Positions 33,899 to 45,267 of a stretch of DNA of 64,000 nucleotides are shown one piece after another. The translations under genes were made by a program, and so were the position numbers. Source of the stretch: Cervus elaphus (Eukaryota > Chordata > Mammalia > Artiodactyla > Cervidae); contig NC_057842.1 of assembly GCF_910594005.1 (NCBI RefSeq), positions 63,874,777 through 63,938,776 of the forward strand. The letters are read 5' to 3'. Within the stretch, counting starts at the first letter, position 1. Each line of letters starts with the position of its first letter. The notes under the pieces are model-generated. The model did no database searches. It saw only the letters and a program-made list of their open reading frames with translations, and was not told the origin of the DNA.

Positions 33899-34253
33899 AA
33901 CACAGAATGAACCCTAATGTAAACTATGAATTTTAGTAGTATATAGTAGTATATCAATATTGGTTTGTAAATTGTGATAAACTCACCCACAGTAATGGAG
34001 GTGTTAATAATAGTGAAGACTCAGTTGGACAGGAGATGTGGATATATGGGAACTCTACTCTCTGCTCTGTTTTTCTGTAAACCCAACAGCTTCTCTTTGA
34101 AAAAAAAAAGTCTCAATGTAAGAAAAACACTTTGGTGGCTTTTACTTTATAGCACATGTTTCATAAAGATTAAGATCTGACCATGCTCTGTAGCTATAAA
34201 TACATCACCAGGGGTTGATAGTTGTGTATGTTCATAAAGTTTTCATCTTTTTG

Positions 34254-34365
34254 GGAATTCCCTGGTGGTTCAGCAGTTAGGATTCAACACTTTCACTCCT
34301 GGGGCCCTGGTTCAATCTCTGGCCAGAAAACTAAGATTCTCTCAAGTCACGTACTGTGGCCAAAA
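34254..34365 (+). mobile_element. CHR-type SINE with 17-bp TSD
   Basis: Head GGAATTCCCTGGTGGTTCAG, tail GGCCAAAAA. Flanks AAGTTTTCATCTTTTTG (34237-34253) and AAGTTTTCATCATTTTG (34366-34382) match at 16 of 17 bases. Confidence 0.95.
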
Positions 34366-34452
34366 AAGTTTTCATCATTTTGGTCTTCAATGAAAATGTC
34401 GTTTTGCTAATAAGAAGGAAAGTGCTAAAATAGTTTTTAAACATTAGTCAGA

Positions 34453-34612
34453 GGACTTCCTTGGTGGCCCACTGCTCCCACTCCAAGCTCCCAACTCAGG
34501 GGGCAGATTCAGTCCCTGGTCAGGGAACCAGATCCCACGTGTGGCAAAGACCCAGAGCAGCCAAATAAATAATTTTTTTCATTTTTAAATTGAAAAAATA
34601 AATAAAAATTAA
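34453..34612 (+). mobile_element. CHR-type SINE, degenerate, long A/T tail
   Basis: GGACTTCCTTGGTGGCCC head and AGTCCCTGGTCAGGGAACC B-box region. The tail is AT-rich to about 34612. TTAGTCA occurs at both edges (34444-34450, 34617-34623). Confidence 0.85.
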
Positions 34613-36120
34613 AATGTTAGTCAAGATTCAATCTGAGAAGCAGAAATCCACAGCCCTTTCACCTTCTACCTCATAACAAAGAATTATCTGTCCAAACCCT
34701 AGATTTTTCAACCTCCAGAATTAACATCTGGGACCAGATCATTCTATGTGTGTGTGTTAGCTGGAGGGGAGGGGGTCCACGGGGTGCTGCCATGCACACA
34801 GTGGGATATTTAGCCATGTACTTGAACTCTGCCAACTAGCACCCCTCTATACCCCTCTCACCTCCTCCCTTCTGTCACGATAATCAGAAACATCTCCAAA
34901 GATCACCAAATTCCCATGGGGATCAAAATTGCCCTCAGTTGAGGATATCTTGAAGGGATTTGATACTGCGATTGTAGAAGCTGTGGCATGTAAGGTCAGG
35001 ATCTCAAACTCTGCTGAGGGAGCTTGCAGTCCCCAGGGTCGTCAGGAAGGGAAGATGCACATAGAATGGGGAAGAACAGGAACAAACTAGAACTCACCAG
35101 CATGAGCTGGATTCCCACAAAGATGGACTGATGCCCATGCTTTTTCTTGCTGCCTCTGGTGTTGATGACAGAGGTACCCTCCAGAAACTGGGGCTCTTGG
35201 TTTCATAATTAAACACACATTGGCTCAAGAACAGAGAAGCTGAAAGAAGACCTAGGGAAAGGTGGGGCCGTTGAAGTTTCAACCGTGTGAACTAGCGAAT
35301 GTGCAGCATGTGTGTGAGTTACAAAATGATTGGGACTTCGTTTCCACCCTACCAGTCTTCCATAAGAATCTCTTCTGTGGCTTACCCTAACCAGAAATAC
35401 CTAGGAAACAGCATTGTACAAAACGGTCCAGCCTCATCACTGCATTACAAAACCACTGCAGAGGTTCTCTCTTTAACGTTGTAAGATGAAAGTGTTCAAA
35501 ACGGGTTGAACAAGCTCATCATAGATTTTATTTCTTATTTTCAAATGAGCCTCAAAAGTATATATACAGAAACTCCCTGGTGAATCTGCAGGAGACTTCA
35601 ACTAATTATACATTTTCCCCAAAATACTTATTCCATTCAGTTTATAATCATATTCTTCCTCAGACGTTACTTGCACTGTGACCATATAAATCAGACTTTT
35701 TAAATCAATTGGAAACTTGATGTAACACCTGTGGAATATTTATAATTTATAGCTGCAAAAGATAGATGCTAATGATAAGAACTAATAACAAAATATTATC
35801 TAAATGAAACTCTAATCTGCTGCCAGCCTCCCCTTTCTCTGCTAAGTATCTAATTTTATCTCTTCAGGACAGGGTAATCTTAAATGGCCTGTATTTACAT
35901 AATGCATTGCTATAGATTTTTTTCATTACCAACTAATCAGTTTAGAATCCATCTGCCAGAGTCTGAAGGTGTTCTTGCTGGGACTGGTTACAGACCCCTC
36001 CTTGTAAATGACCATGTAGATTAATAAAGATGAAGTATGTCCTTTCTTTGATATAGAAAATCTAGATAATTTAGAACGGTTTCTCACAGTAGCCTATTTA
36101 CAAGATCTATTAAAAGATAA
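34613..36120. other. No recognised feature
   Basis: About 1.5 kb with no family recognised. Small frames at 35094-35282 (minus) and 35299-35484 (plus) have no support. Confidence 0.4.
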
Positions 36121-36218
36121 GACGCGTGTGTGCTAAGTCGCTTCAGTCAGGTCCGACTCTTTGTGACCCTATCAGCTGTAGCCCACCAGGCTCTGCAGCC
36201 CATGGGATTCTCCTACAA
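36121..36218 (-). mobile_element. Bov-tA / BOV-A2 3' fragment
   Basis: CTAAGTCGCTTCAGTCAGGT followed by GTAGCCCACCAGGCTCTGC, antisense. Confidence 0.85.
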
Positions 36219-36267
36219 ATAACAACAAATCTCTCCTGTTGCCCCTTTGTTAGGTTTGCAGGATAAT

Positions 36268-36299
36268 GGGGGGGGGGGGGGGGGGGGGCGGGGGCGGGG
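36268..36299. repeat. G21 run with further G tracts
   Basis: 21 consecutive G (36268-36288), then C, G5, C, G4. It could form G-quadruplexes and is prone to sequencing length error. Confidence 0.9.
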
Positions 36300-37400
36300 A
36301 TGGTGCTTAACTGGGAAACATCTTAAAAGATACTATCATATTATCGTATTGGTTCAACAAAGACTTTGTGAAGACATCCCTTTCTGCAACAGGATTGAAC
36401 TGGGCTCTGCCCTTCTCTGACTGGCTGGACAACCGTGGAGTAAACCATACCTCCTCTAAGATCCTACGAGCCAAACATCCTTCTTGCTGTGCTACCCCCA
36501 GAGCCTTAAAGGGTCTTGCCCCCGAGAGGATGCGTGTTCTGAGATCAGCAATATCTTTTAGAGTAATACAGATATTTCTGTCTACTAAGAAGATCACATT
36601 GTTTGTCTGTCTCCCAGTGAGATTAGAAACTTCCACATAAAAGTAGGAAAAGAATTCCAAATTCACGTCTTGTCTCTTTAACTGAAGGAAGTCATTTCTT
36701 CTCAGAAACTTTCAGAAAGAATCAGAGATATTTTCACTAACCAGTGGGTCAGATACTACAAATAAACAGGCCAGACCCCCACAGCCTCAAGCCTCAAAAG
36801 TCTCTCAGAAGCATCAGTTCGAGATGGAACCCTCCTCCCAGCGTGTGCTCCAAACTGGGTAATCAGTCTACTGTGAGGATCCCGGGAGAGAGCACTGATG
36901 CCTGTGCTCTCATAGCCTGTGCAACATAAACAGGCTATTCTTTCTGTGTTACACTCAGAGAATGTTCCCACAATAAACTTACTTGTGTCCTAAAGTTAGC
37001 AATCTGTCACAATTAGTAACACAGACACTTTCTCCTGGGATGACAATTAGTAACACAGACGCTTTCTTCTGAGATGCACAAACCAAAGTTTGACCACTAG
37101 ACTGTTGCTGGAACCTCTTAAGGTGGACTGCCCTTCTTGAGCATGACCTAACCTAGACATCTTCCTGTCTTCCAAAGAATTCTCTCTCAAGGTCCTGGTC
37201 ATGCTCTCAGTAGCCTAAGACTCCCATTGAGGTCCTCGCCCTCTTTTGGCCCACAATGTATATCTGAACCCTTATTGAATCATGGGGTTTCCATCTTTTC
37301 CCCCAGAAAGAACTCAGTTTATGTAAATAGTTGAGGGTTAAAGAGGTATGTCTCCTAATTTCACCCAACAAGAGTCTGTTTGAAACCAAGATAACACAAC
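36300..37400. other. Unassigned, possibly LTR-like, with a 34-bp tandem duplication
   Basis: Includes open frames on both strands (36307-36666 minus, 119 codons; 36368-36640 plus, 90 codons) without known domains. A stretch ending AATAAACTTACTTGTG near 36983 looks like a polyadenylation region. Two 34-bp units (37009-37042, 37043-37076) differ at 3 positions. I could not define LTR ends. Confidence 0.4.
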
Positions 37401-37539
37401 TGCAGGGCCAGGTCTAGAGATGTACCTAGAGGTAGTTGTATGCTCAAGAAGTCTTTAAGCAGCCTATTTACTGATGGATAGGGCTCTCTCCCCACCCAGT
37501 GAGTTGTTTGGCCTGAGGTTTCCCAGCACTAGAGCCTAT

Positions 37540-38319
37540 CAGTTCAGTTCAGTCACTCAGTCGTGTCCAACTCTTTGCCACCCCATGAATCGCAGCACGC
37601 CAGGCCTCCCTGTCCATCACAAACTCCCTGAGTTTACTCAAACTCATGTGCATCAAGTCAGTGATGCCATCCAGCCATCTCATCCTCTGTCGTCCCCTTC
37701 TCCTCCTGCCCCCAGTCCCTCCCAGCAACAGGGTCTTTTCCAATGAGTCATCTCTTCACATGACGTGGCCAAAGTATTGGAGTTTCAGCTTCAGCATCAG
37801 TCCTTCCAATGAACACCCAGGACTCATCTCCTTTAGGATGGACTGGTTGGATCTCCTTGCAGTCCAAGGGACTATCAAGAGTCTTCTCAAACACAATAGT
37901 TCAAAAGCATTAATTTTTCAGCGCTCAGCTTTCTTCACAGTCCAACTCTCACATCCATACATGACCACTGGAAAAACCATAGCCTTGACTAGATGAACCT
38001 TCGTTGGCAAAGTAATGTCTCTGCTTTTGAATATGCTATCTAGGTTGGTCAAAACTTTCCTTCCAAGGAGTAAGCATCTTTTAATTTCATGGCTGCAGTC
38101 ACCATCTGCAGTGATTTGGGAGCCCCCCAAAATAAAGTCTGACACTGTTTCCACTGTCTCCCCATCTATTTCCCATGAGGTGATGGGACCAGATGCCATG
38201 ATCTTAGCTTTCTGAATGTTGAGCTTGAAGCCAACTTTTTCACTCTCCTCTTTCACTTTCATCAAGAGGCCTTTTAGTTCCTCTTCACTTTCTGCCATAA
38301 GGGTGCTGTCATCTGCATG
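37540..38319 (-). mobile_element. BovB fragment with 8-bp TSD
   Basis: 3' end CAGTTCAGTTCAGTCACTCAG at the left, truncation inside the reverse transcriptase at the right. GAGCCTAT is repeated exactly at 37532-37539 and 38320-38327. Confidence 0.93.
37918..38298 (-). pseudogene. BovB ORF2 C-terminal fragment, 126 codons
   Basis: Reads KVKEESEKVGFKLNIQKAKI, then FILGGSQITADGDCSHEIKR, and ends YGCESWTVKKAER, the region just downstream of the reverse-transcriptase active site. The active site itself is cut off by the 5' truncation. Confidence 0.85.
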
Positions 38320-38862
38320 GAGCCTATAGGTCTTGGTGTTAACGAGCTAGAAGAAGGATCTCACAATGGCACCCACCAATGTCAGTATCCATGCAACAAA
38401 AAGGCCTCCCTCGTATGACTGACGCCAGGGTCTATGTCCCCAGGGTGAGCCACAGCTCACTATCGTCTCTGATTTTTTTGGGGGGACTCCCAAAATTAAG
38501 CCCCACTGGGCTTCAAAGGCACATATCCTGTGGGCTTGTCTCCCCAATGCAGGACTCCCAAGCTGGGAGCCTGATGTAGGGCTCAGACCTCTCACTCCAG
38601 TGGGAGAACCTCTGCAATATCATTATTGTCCAGTGCATGGATCTCCCACCCAGGAATATGGAACTTAATTATCACAAGTCTGTCCCTCCCACCCATCATG
38701 CTGTGATATTTCCTTTAAGTCTTCAGTAGTAGAAGATCTTTTCTAGTAGGTTCCAATCTTTTTCATCGATGGCTGCTTTGCAAACAGTTGTGATTTGGTG
38801 TGCTCATGATAGGAGATGAGCTCAAGTTCTTTCTACGCTTAGGTCTTGGGCCATCTCAGCCA

Positions 38863-38995
38863 AACTCCCTCAATACATTCTTTAAAATACGGTAAACCAT
38901 TGTCCAAACACAAGAACATGAAAAAGAGTAGATGGTTAATGATGTTGGTTCTTGTGTGATAGATGACTGGAAACATCAATAATTTAGTAATCAAT
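38863..38995. other. No recognised feature
   Basis: Short unassigned spacer. Confidence 0.4.
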
Positions 38996-39010
38996 AAAAT
39001 GATAATTGTG

Positions 39011-39215
39011 GCTTCCCTGGTGGCTCAGAAAGTATTCACCTGCAATGTGGGAGACCTGGGTTTGATCCCTGGGTTGGGAAGATCCCCTGGAGGAGGGCAT
39101 GGCAACCCACTCCAGTATTCTTGCCTGGAGAATCTTGCATAGGAGCCTGGAGGGCTACCATCCATGGGGTCGCAAAGAGTCAGACACAACCGAGCAACTA
39201 GGCACAGCACAGCAC
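39011..39215 (+). mobile_element. Bov-tA SINE, near full length, with TSD
   Basis: Head GCTTCCCTGGTGGCTCAG, B box GGTTTGATCCCTGGG, tail GGTCGCAAAGAGTCAGACAC. Flanks AAAATGATAATTGTG (38996-39010) and AAAATGATAACTATG (39216-39230) match at 13 of 15 bases. Confidence 0.95.
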
Positions 39216-39230
39216 AAAATGATAACTATG

Positions 39231-40378
39231 TCTCAAAATAATGGAGACTATGCAACGACTCATCAAAAAAGGAATATTGATAGCATAGCAAGTTTGCATA
39301 TTTTTATATTCTATGTATGAACATCATTTTTTATATTAATGTATCAGGAATCTCTGTATTTGCATAAACAGAATCACCAATCCCAGGTCTGCCAGATAAT
39401 AAACAGTTTAGTGAACCTAAAATTCGAATTTATAGGTCTAAATTTTATTTTAGTGATAATTCCTCTCAAATCAATGCCTGAAACTGCACTGCTTTAAAGA
39501 ATGGGGCATGAGTGCCCTCTTGTGATAGTATAAGCATTTAAATGCATTTGTAAATATTTTTCAGTTGCATATGAAGTAATTTGCACTGAGTCATTTCACA
39601 AACACAAAATGCCATCTATCGTTAGGCCAATCTTACCAGTGCTCTTAAGTGTGGAAACAATAAATATCTGAAAAACTTGGTTAATGTTAATAGACAATAT
39701 GAATAACTCACACAAAAATACTATTCCTTGATTATTCTGGTAGCTCCAATAAAAGTCAGATATGACTGAGCCTCTTTCAACTGATCATCACTTAACGGTC
39801 TCACAAATGCTCTCCATTCTTTCCTAATAGCCAGACATGCTCCCAGAGCAAGAGGGAGTCTCAGGACCATGCAGGTAGGCTCCTGTATGCTTCCACTATT
39901 TAGCTCTCCAATGAATGAGGTACCTACTTTCCACGGGTCAGTTGTTTGATCCTAAATCTACTTATATCAATTGTATTTGTACTCAAATTACATAAATAAA
40001 TTAAATAATATGGAAAACAATGATTTATTAAAAGAAAAGAAAGTTTTCAGGTAAAAGAAAACTAAGTTGGATGCTTTGAAGTGACTTCAGAAAATGTAAT
40101 CAGGAAAAACTTGTTGAGATTGTACGTGGGCAAGAAAACTAAAAAAATCAAGAATAGGAGTCATACAAATACAGAAGAATTATAAATTCAGCAGCATCAG
40201 AATATTAGCAGGTTACTCTAAAAATATTTTTAATAAAAGCTTTAGCCTAAAATCAAAAGGCCGGTAAAAGCACTTATTTTTATATTTTATACTAAAATAA
40301 AACATTTTAGGTACATGTGATCTTTCTGAACGATGCCCTAATTAACTCTTCTGAGTCTGAAGGGTACCTTCCCCCCAA
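39231..40378. other. No recognised feature
   Basis: AT-rich unassigned DNA, about 1.1 kb. Confidence 0.4.
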
Positions 40379-40391
40379 CTGCTCGTGTTTT

Positions 40392-40681
40392 TTTCAGTCG
40401 TTTTATTTATCTACGTGTTTATTTTTGGTTGCGCTGGGTCTTCACTGCTGTGTGGGCTGGGTTCTGGTCACAGCGGCGGCTCTCGCATCGGGTTGCTTCT
40501 CCCGCTTTGCCGCACGGACTCAGGGTGAGCGGGCTGAGTCGGCGCGGCTCGAGGACTCGGAAGCTGTGGCTCATGGGCTCAGGCGCTCCGCTGCGTGTGG
40601 GGTCTTTCCAGACCAGGGATCAAGCTCGTGTCTCAAGCATCGGCAGGTGAATTCTTTACCACTGAGCCACCAGGGAAGCCC
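40392..40681 (-). mobile_element. CHR-type SINE, full-length, GC-rich, with TSD
   Basis: Antisense head CCACCAGGGAAGCC at the right, a GC-rich body with many intact CpG, and TTTATTTATC tail at the left. Flanks CTGCTCGTGTTTT (40379-40391) and CTGCTCATATTTT (40682-40694) match at 11 of 13 bases. The 149-codon plus-strand frame through it is not a gene. Confidence 0.93.
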
Positions 40682-40694
40682 CTGCTCATATTTT

Positions 40695-41339
40695 ACATAT
40701 ATTAACTTAAAAATTGTATGGAATGTGAATTTGGCCAGATTCTACAATGAATTTGGGTGTGTGTGACCTGAAATACAGGAAATTTGTCTCTGGTTAAAAA
40801 TCAAACCATAGCATTTGGCAGCGACATCTGGGGATATTTGTATAAACTTTTGACCCCTAAAATTACACTTCCTTTACATTGCTAAAATCAATGTTTTGTA
40901 TAAAGGTTTATGTACATGACAGTCATCTGGAATCTTCACCAAAGAAGGGCTTTCCACACTCATTTTAAGTAAAGCAAAATGACTTGTTATTTGCAAGTCA
41001 GAGCATAACTTTTCATGGTGACATGATCAACTGATCAGCATCAGATCAGAGGGCTTCCACTCTCATTTTTTAAATGATTTTTTTTAATTTCCAAGGAAAT
41101 TGTGAATGTAAGTAGCTCAAAAAATGTAAATTGCCAATGTTTTTCTGAATTACACTTACTTTAAAATTTTTAAGCACCTACTGTGCATTCCTTCTGTTTT
41201 TCCTTTGAACTTACACAGCAATCTCAGTAACTGTCTCACCGATTAGCAGATTTTGAAGCATAATTGTCTTATTTTGGATCCCACAATGGAATGTACTGGT
41301 AATGTACCAGAATGTAATGTACCAGAATACATGTATTCA
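40695..41339. other. No recognised feature
   Basis: Unassigned. A short local repeat of AATGTACCAG lies near 41300-41330. Confidence 0.4.
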
Positions 41340-41590
41340 CATATTATATATTCATTTATTATTTAGCATGTACTATGTGCCAAGCTCTCTTCTTAGCCAA
41401 ACTGAGAACAAAACAAATAAAAACTCCACATGTTGAGCTTACATGTGGTAGAGAATACAAAAATCAATAAATACAAAACTTAGTGTGTTAGGAGGCAATA
41501 TGTGTTTTAGAAAAAAAAAATAAAGGAGAGAGAGAGATGGGTGTGGAGTGTTGGGCAAGGGTTGCAATTCTAAATAGACTGGCCTGGAAA

Positions 41591-42150
41591 TGCAAATGAA
41601 AACCACGATGGGATATCACCTCACACCTGTCAGAATGGCTATCATCCAAAAGAACACAAACACTACTATATTTAAAGTAGATAACAACGAGGATCTACTG
41701 GATAGCACAGGGAACTCTGCTCAATATTCTGTGATAAATTAAATGGGAGAAGAATTTGAAAAAGGATACGTGCATATTATAATTGATCACTTTGCTATAC
41801 CCCTGAAACTGCACAGCGTGTAAACCAACTATAGTCCAATACAAAATAAAAGTGCAAACAGCGAATACATGTTAAAGTCAAAACAGGAAAAACTGTTTAA
41901 AACTTCATAAAATATAATACATATATATATGTATATATATAGTGAATATATAGTGAAATTTTGATAGTATATAGTAAGAGTCTAATAAATCTTATTTCTT
42001 TCCAGAAATAAATTATTTATCAATATTAACAATTGTTTTACTTTTAGCAAAGTATACCTTCTAGTTTTAAATACTGAAAATCTTAGATCATGAATTAGGA
42101 ATAATTTATGATGATCAATTTTTTCCTCTCCCTATTTTGGAATTTGGTTT
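41591..42150 (+). mobile_element. L1 insertion with internal deletion and about 290 bp of non-L1 3' sequence
   Basis: The L1 part begins at AAATGCAAATGAAAACC, whose first AAA (41588-41590) could equally belong to the TSD. It jumps at about 41668 from ORF2 text to the 3' UTR (GGATAGCACAGGGAACTCTG) and ends near 41853 (CAATACAAAATAAAAG). The next roughly 290 bp is not L1. The flanking repeat AATAGACTGGCCTGGAAA (41573-41590) / AATAGGCTGACCTGGAAA (42151-42168) encloses both, matching at 16 of 18 bases. Confidence 0.75.
41915..41950. repeat. AT-rich microsatellite
   Basis: Imperfect (AT)n with GTATATATATAG interruptions. Confidence 0.8.
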
Positions 42151-42292
42151 AATAGGCTGACCTGGAAAAACCACACTGGGAAGGAGACATTTTGGTCAGG
42201 ACCTGTGGAAGGTGAGGGAACAAGCCAGGAAGAAACTGCAGGGGGAGCAAACCGTGTCAGGAGGGGCACAGCCTTGACAAGCCCTAGTCATC

Positions 42293-43150
42293 AACCAGTC
42301 TCACTTACAAGCAGAGTAACAATATAACTTATGCCCAAAGCAGGATGTGTGTATTAGGCAGCCTGTGACATGAGTTTCAGCAGCAATGAAACTACAGGTA
42401 TCTAAAATGTAATAATTCTCTCTTCTATGCTTCTTGTTATTAAAAAAAACTACTACCCTAAAGTCATAAAAATAATGTCTTTTCATGAATTATGACAGCA
42501 TGATATACATTCCATACATGAAAATCCTGCTGTAATTTCTGCTCAACCCAAAGCACTGCTTCAGAAGCAACAACAAGCGATCTAACAAGCATGAACATGG
42601 AGAAATTCAGGAGCTCAAGGTATTTGTCCATTTTCCTCCCAGTCAGGTTTTTAAAGAAATGAGTACCTACATTTTTGTCAAGGTCAGATTCATTTAGGGA
42701 AAACAGGAAGAATCCTTTAACCTCATTCCCTGGAGCTCTCTCTGCCTGGGACGCTATCTGCCCAGGGTACTGCTCCCTTGCATAGGCACATGTTTACCAC
42801 AGCACAGTTGTTAAAGCCACAACTTTAGAAGAATGGATAAAACACACGACAAACTCTCTAAAAATATAGTAAGTTCTTGTCGAGAGAGCAGGGACCAGCC
42901 AGATCTCTGAGAAACTCTTCTGTAGGTGTGGGAAGGCAGCTCAACCACTGATTTGTTGAACAACCTCAGATAAATTTCTTTTTCTGCATCTATTCTCCCA
43001 TTTTTTAAATGTGGAAATAATAAAATATGTTTTACCCATTACACAATATTAATGTTAGACAACATATGTTAAAAGGCTTTGACTAATATAAAATACTTTA
43101 CATTGTCAACATCATTTATAATTTGTTGATGAGCTACTATAATTAAAGCA
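42293..43150. other. No recognised feature
   Basis: Unassigned DNA with no clear element. Confidence 0.4.
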
Positions 43151-43151
43151 A

Positions 43152-43174
43152 TATGTGTTTGTGTGTGTGTGTGT
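43152..43174. repeat. (TG)n microsatellite
   Basis: Short TG run directly at the 3' end of the next SINE (which is antisense). Confidence 0.85.
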
Positions 43175-43372
43175 TAGCTCCTCAGTCAAGTCCGACTCTT
43201 TGCGAGCCCATGGACTGTAGCCCACCAGACTCCTCTATCCATGGAATTCTGCAGGCAAGAACACTGAAGTGGGCTGCCATTCCCTTCTCCAGGGGCCTTC
43301 CCTGCCCAGGGATCAAATGCAGGTCTCCTGCATTGCAGGCAGATTCTTTACCGTCTGAGCCATCAGGGAAGT
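43173..43372 (-). mobile_element. Bov-tA SINE
   Basis: Antisense 3' end GTCAAGTCCGACTCTTTGCG at the left, antisense head GAGCCATCAGGGAAG at the right. Both open frames across it are by-products. Confidence 0.93.
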
Positions 43373-43962
43373 TTATTGGAGACAGAGAGCCAAGATACAA
43401 AAAAAAAAAAAAGCATAATATTGTCCCTACTCATGGAATAAGATTAGAATTGTATGAATAACATGTGCTTTATAAAAATGCATGCAAGTACTCACATTGT
43501 TTTAAATAAAGCCAAGCACTTAGTAAAGATTACAACTGGAATAAGTTACTAAATAGTGCTGAGGTCTTGTAGATTATCTAATGATGATGTAAGTTTTCCA
43601 GGAATAGTCACTGAAAGGATTGAGAGTTCTATGATAGAAAGGTGAGTTAGTACATAATGAGAGAAAACAAAGAATAAACAGGGGGAAAAAATAAGAAAAA
43701 TTACAGGTTCACTAGAGATAGAAGCAAAACAAAATCTGAAATAATGAAGATTTTGTCACTTAAAAGGGAGAAATTCGGTCTTGTGCACATTTAATTTAGC
43801 TTGACAAGGCAGCCACAGGATGGTAATCCAGGTCCCAGGCAGTATTAGATCATTGAATTGGAAGAGCAAGATCAGCTCTAGGTTGTAAGAGTGTTAACCT
43901 AATAAAAGTTTCTCCTGGTGTACCTGGGTAAAATGAAGTGAGATTAAAATAACTGTTTTAGG
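43373..43962. other. No recognised feature
   Basis: Unassigned. A run of 13 A lies near 43400-43412. Confidence 0.4.
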
Positions 43963-44235
43963 CCTGCCTTGATGGTCCAGTGGTTAAGAATTCACCTGCC
44001 AGGGCGGGGGTTCGATCCCTGGTCCCGGAAGATTCCACGTGCTGCAGAGTAACTCAGCCTATGCACCACAACTCCTGAAGCCCACAGCGCCTACAGCCCC
44101 TGCTCTGAAACAAGGGAAGCCACAGCAATGAGAAGCCGGCACGCTGCGACGAGCAGCGGCCCCCACTCACCACGGCTAGGGAAGGCCCACGTGCAGCACG
44201 GAAGACCCAGCGCAACCAGAAACTAATAGAGTAGA
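43963..44235 (+). mobile_element. CHR-type SINE, long form
   Basis: Head TGATGGTCCAGTGGTTAAGA, B box GGTTCGATCCCTGG, CGACGAGCAGCGGCCCC body, AAATAAATG end. Confidence 0.92.
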
Positions 44236-44822
44236 AAAAATAATTTTAAATAAATGTTTCAGCTGTCACTGCCTAACAGTGAATAATAAGGTCGGTCAGT
44301 AAAGCATTTACAGAGACATCCCTTTCATTCCACCCGTTTCATAAACACCAGGCCTCTGTTTGTCTCCTGGTGCTGGAAGAATTTGGTTACTCACAGCTCC
44401 CCGTTGTCCCTTCCGCCCATTGCCCTCCCTTCCTTCTGGACGCCATCCCATCTGTCTATGCTCTTGCCTTCCAGACGTCTGTTTTAGCTTTTAGCCCATA
44501 ATTTTTTTCTTTTTTTTTTTTTTTGGAATGTACATATTATCTCTTACTTTTCAAAATCAGCTAAAAGAAAAACTGTCCCAAACCTGGTCTGGGACAGCAC
44601 TTTTTACTTGGTATAATGGCCAACCTCTCTCCAGGAAGACGTGAATTCGTGATAAAAACCTTAAGCAATTTTGAGATAAACTTTAATAAAATTAAGATTT
44701 GTTCTAGGAAAGTCAGGTTGGGTAACAGCTGATATGAATCAAGCCAGGAAGTTGTTGGTGACGAACACAGTTCCTACAGTGACATAAGGCAGACACCAGA
44801 CTACACTAGGCTGAGGAATAAA
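44236..44822. other. Unassigned, with a T-rich tract
   Basis: A T-rich tract with one C lies at 44502-44524. No element assigned. Confidence 0.4.
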
Positions 44823-44921
44823 GGTTGGTGGTGGACAGGGAGGCCTGGCATGCTGCGATTCATGGGGTTGCAAAGAGTCAGACACGGCTGAGCGACGACT
44901 GAACTGAACTGAGCTGAACTG
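44823..44921 (+). mobile_element. BovB 3' tip
   Basis: GGACAGGGAGGCCTGGCATG through ACTGAACTGAACTGAGCTGA. Only the last 100 bases are present. Confidence 0.9.
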
Positions 44922-45267
44922 AAAGAACTGTAGAGAGTAAATGTAGGTGACTATTTCAAGAAGCTTGGCTGGGAAATGGAAAAATGAGGTGGCAGCTTGT
45001 TTTGAAGGACAACGGACATGATTATGTTTATTGTGTTGAAGGAAAGGAGGAAGAGAAAACTAGGAAAGGAAACTAGACGTTGACTTTGTTCCTGAATGAA
45101 AACGTCTGCCTCTTGTAACAAATAAGATAATGTGCTCTGATTTGGTTTCATTTACTTAGAATAGGTAAGCACTAGGAATTTAGAGCCAGAGAAAAGCTTA
45201 TTTCTAGTACCTAGTATATTAGAAAGGCAGTGTGATATAGGGTAGGACCTCCTCAATTTTTCTGCAC
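44922..45267. other. No recognised feature
   Basis: Unassigned spacer. Confidence 0.4.

Larger units (their letters stand above)
31773..34112 (+). mobile_element. Old L1M, broken by two MLT1 LTRs and two CHR SINEs
   Basis: Pieces: 31773-31968 (ORF2), 32356-32781 (ORF2), 33241-33530 (3' UTR with CAGTTGGTTGCCAGGGACTT) and 33899-34112 (3' end with TGAACCCTAATGTAAACTATG). They are collinear, so they were one element before the LTRs (31969-32355, 33531-33898) and SINEs landed. It ends in AAAAAAAAAA near 34112. Confidence 0.75.
37401..38862 (-). mobile_element. Older BovB-like LINE 5' UTR, split by a younger BovB
   Basis: The two outer pieces (37401-37531 and 38328-38862) read continuously on the minus strand after removing the insert and one TSD copy. 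The 5' edge near 38862 (GCTGAGATGGCCCAAGACC) and GAGCTCATCTCCTATCATGA resemble BovB-type 5' UTR text as I remember it. Assignment to an L1 5' UTR is the alternative. Confidence 0.5.
41340..42292 (-). mobile_element. L2 LINE 3' end, split by an L1
   Basis: Left piece 41340-41590: antisense L2 end with TTTATTATTTAGCATGTACT and AAATAGACTGGCCTGG. Right piece 42151-42292: GACCTGGAAAAACC then GTGAGGGAACAAGCCAGGAA. The pieces are collinear once the L1 is removed. Confidence 0.7.

Noticed and set aside
36307..36666. A 119-codon minus-strand frame as a possible gene
   Set aside because: No motif, an opposing frame of similar length, and no promoter or splice context.
40317..40766. A 149-codon plus-strand frame
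   Set aside because: Mostly the antisense of a CHR SINE with intact TSD. No coding signal outside it.
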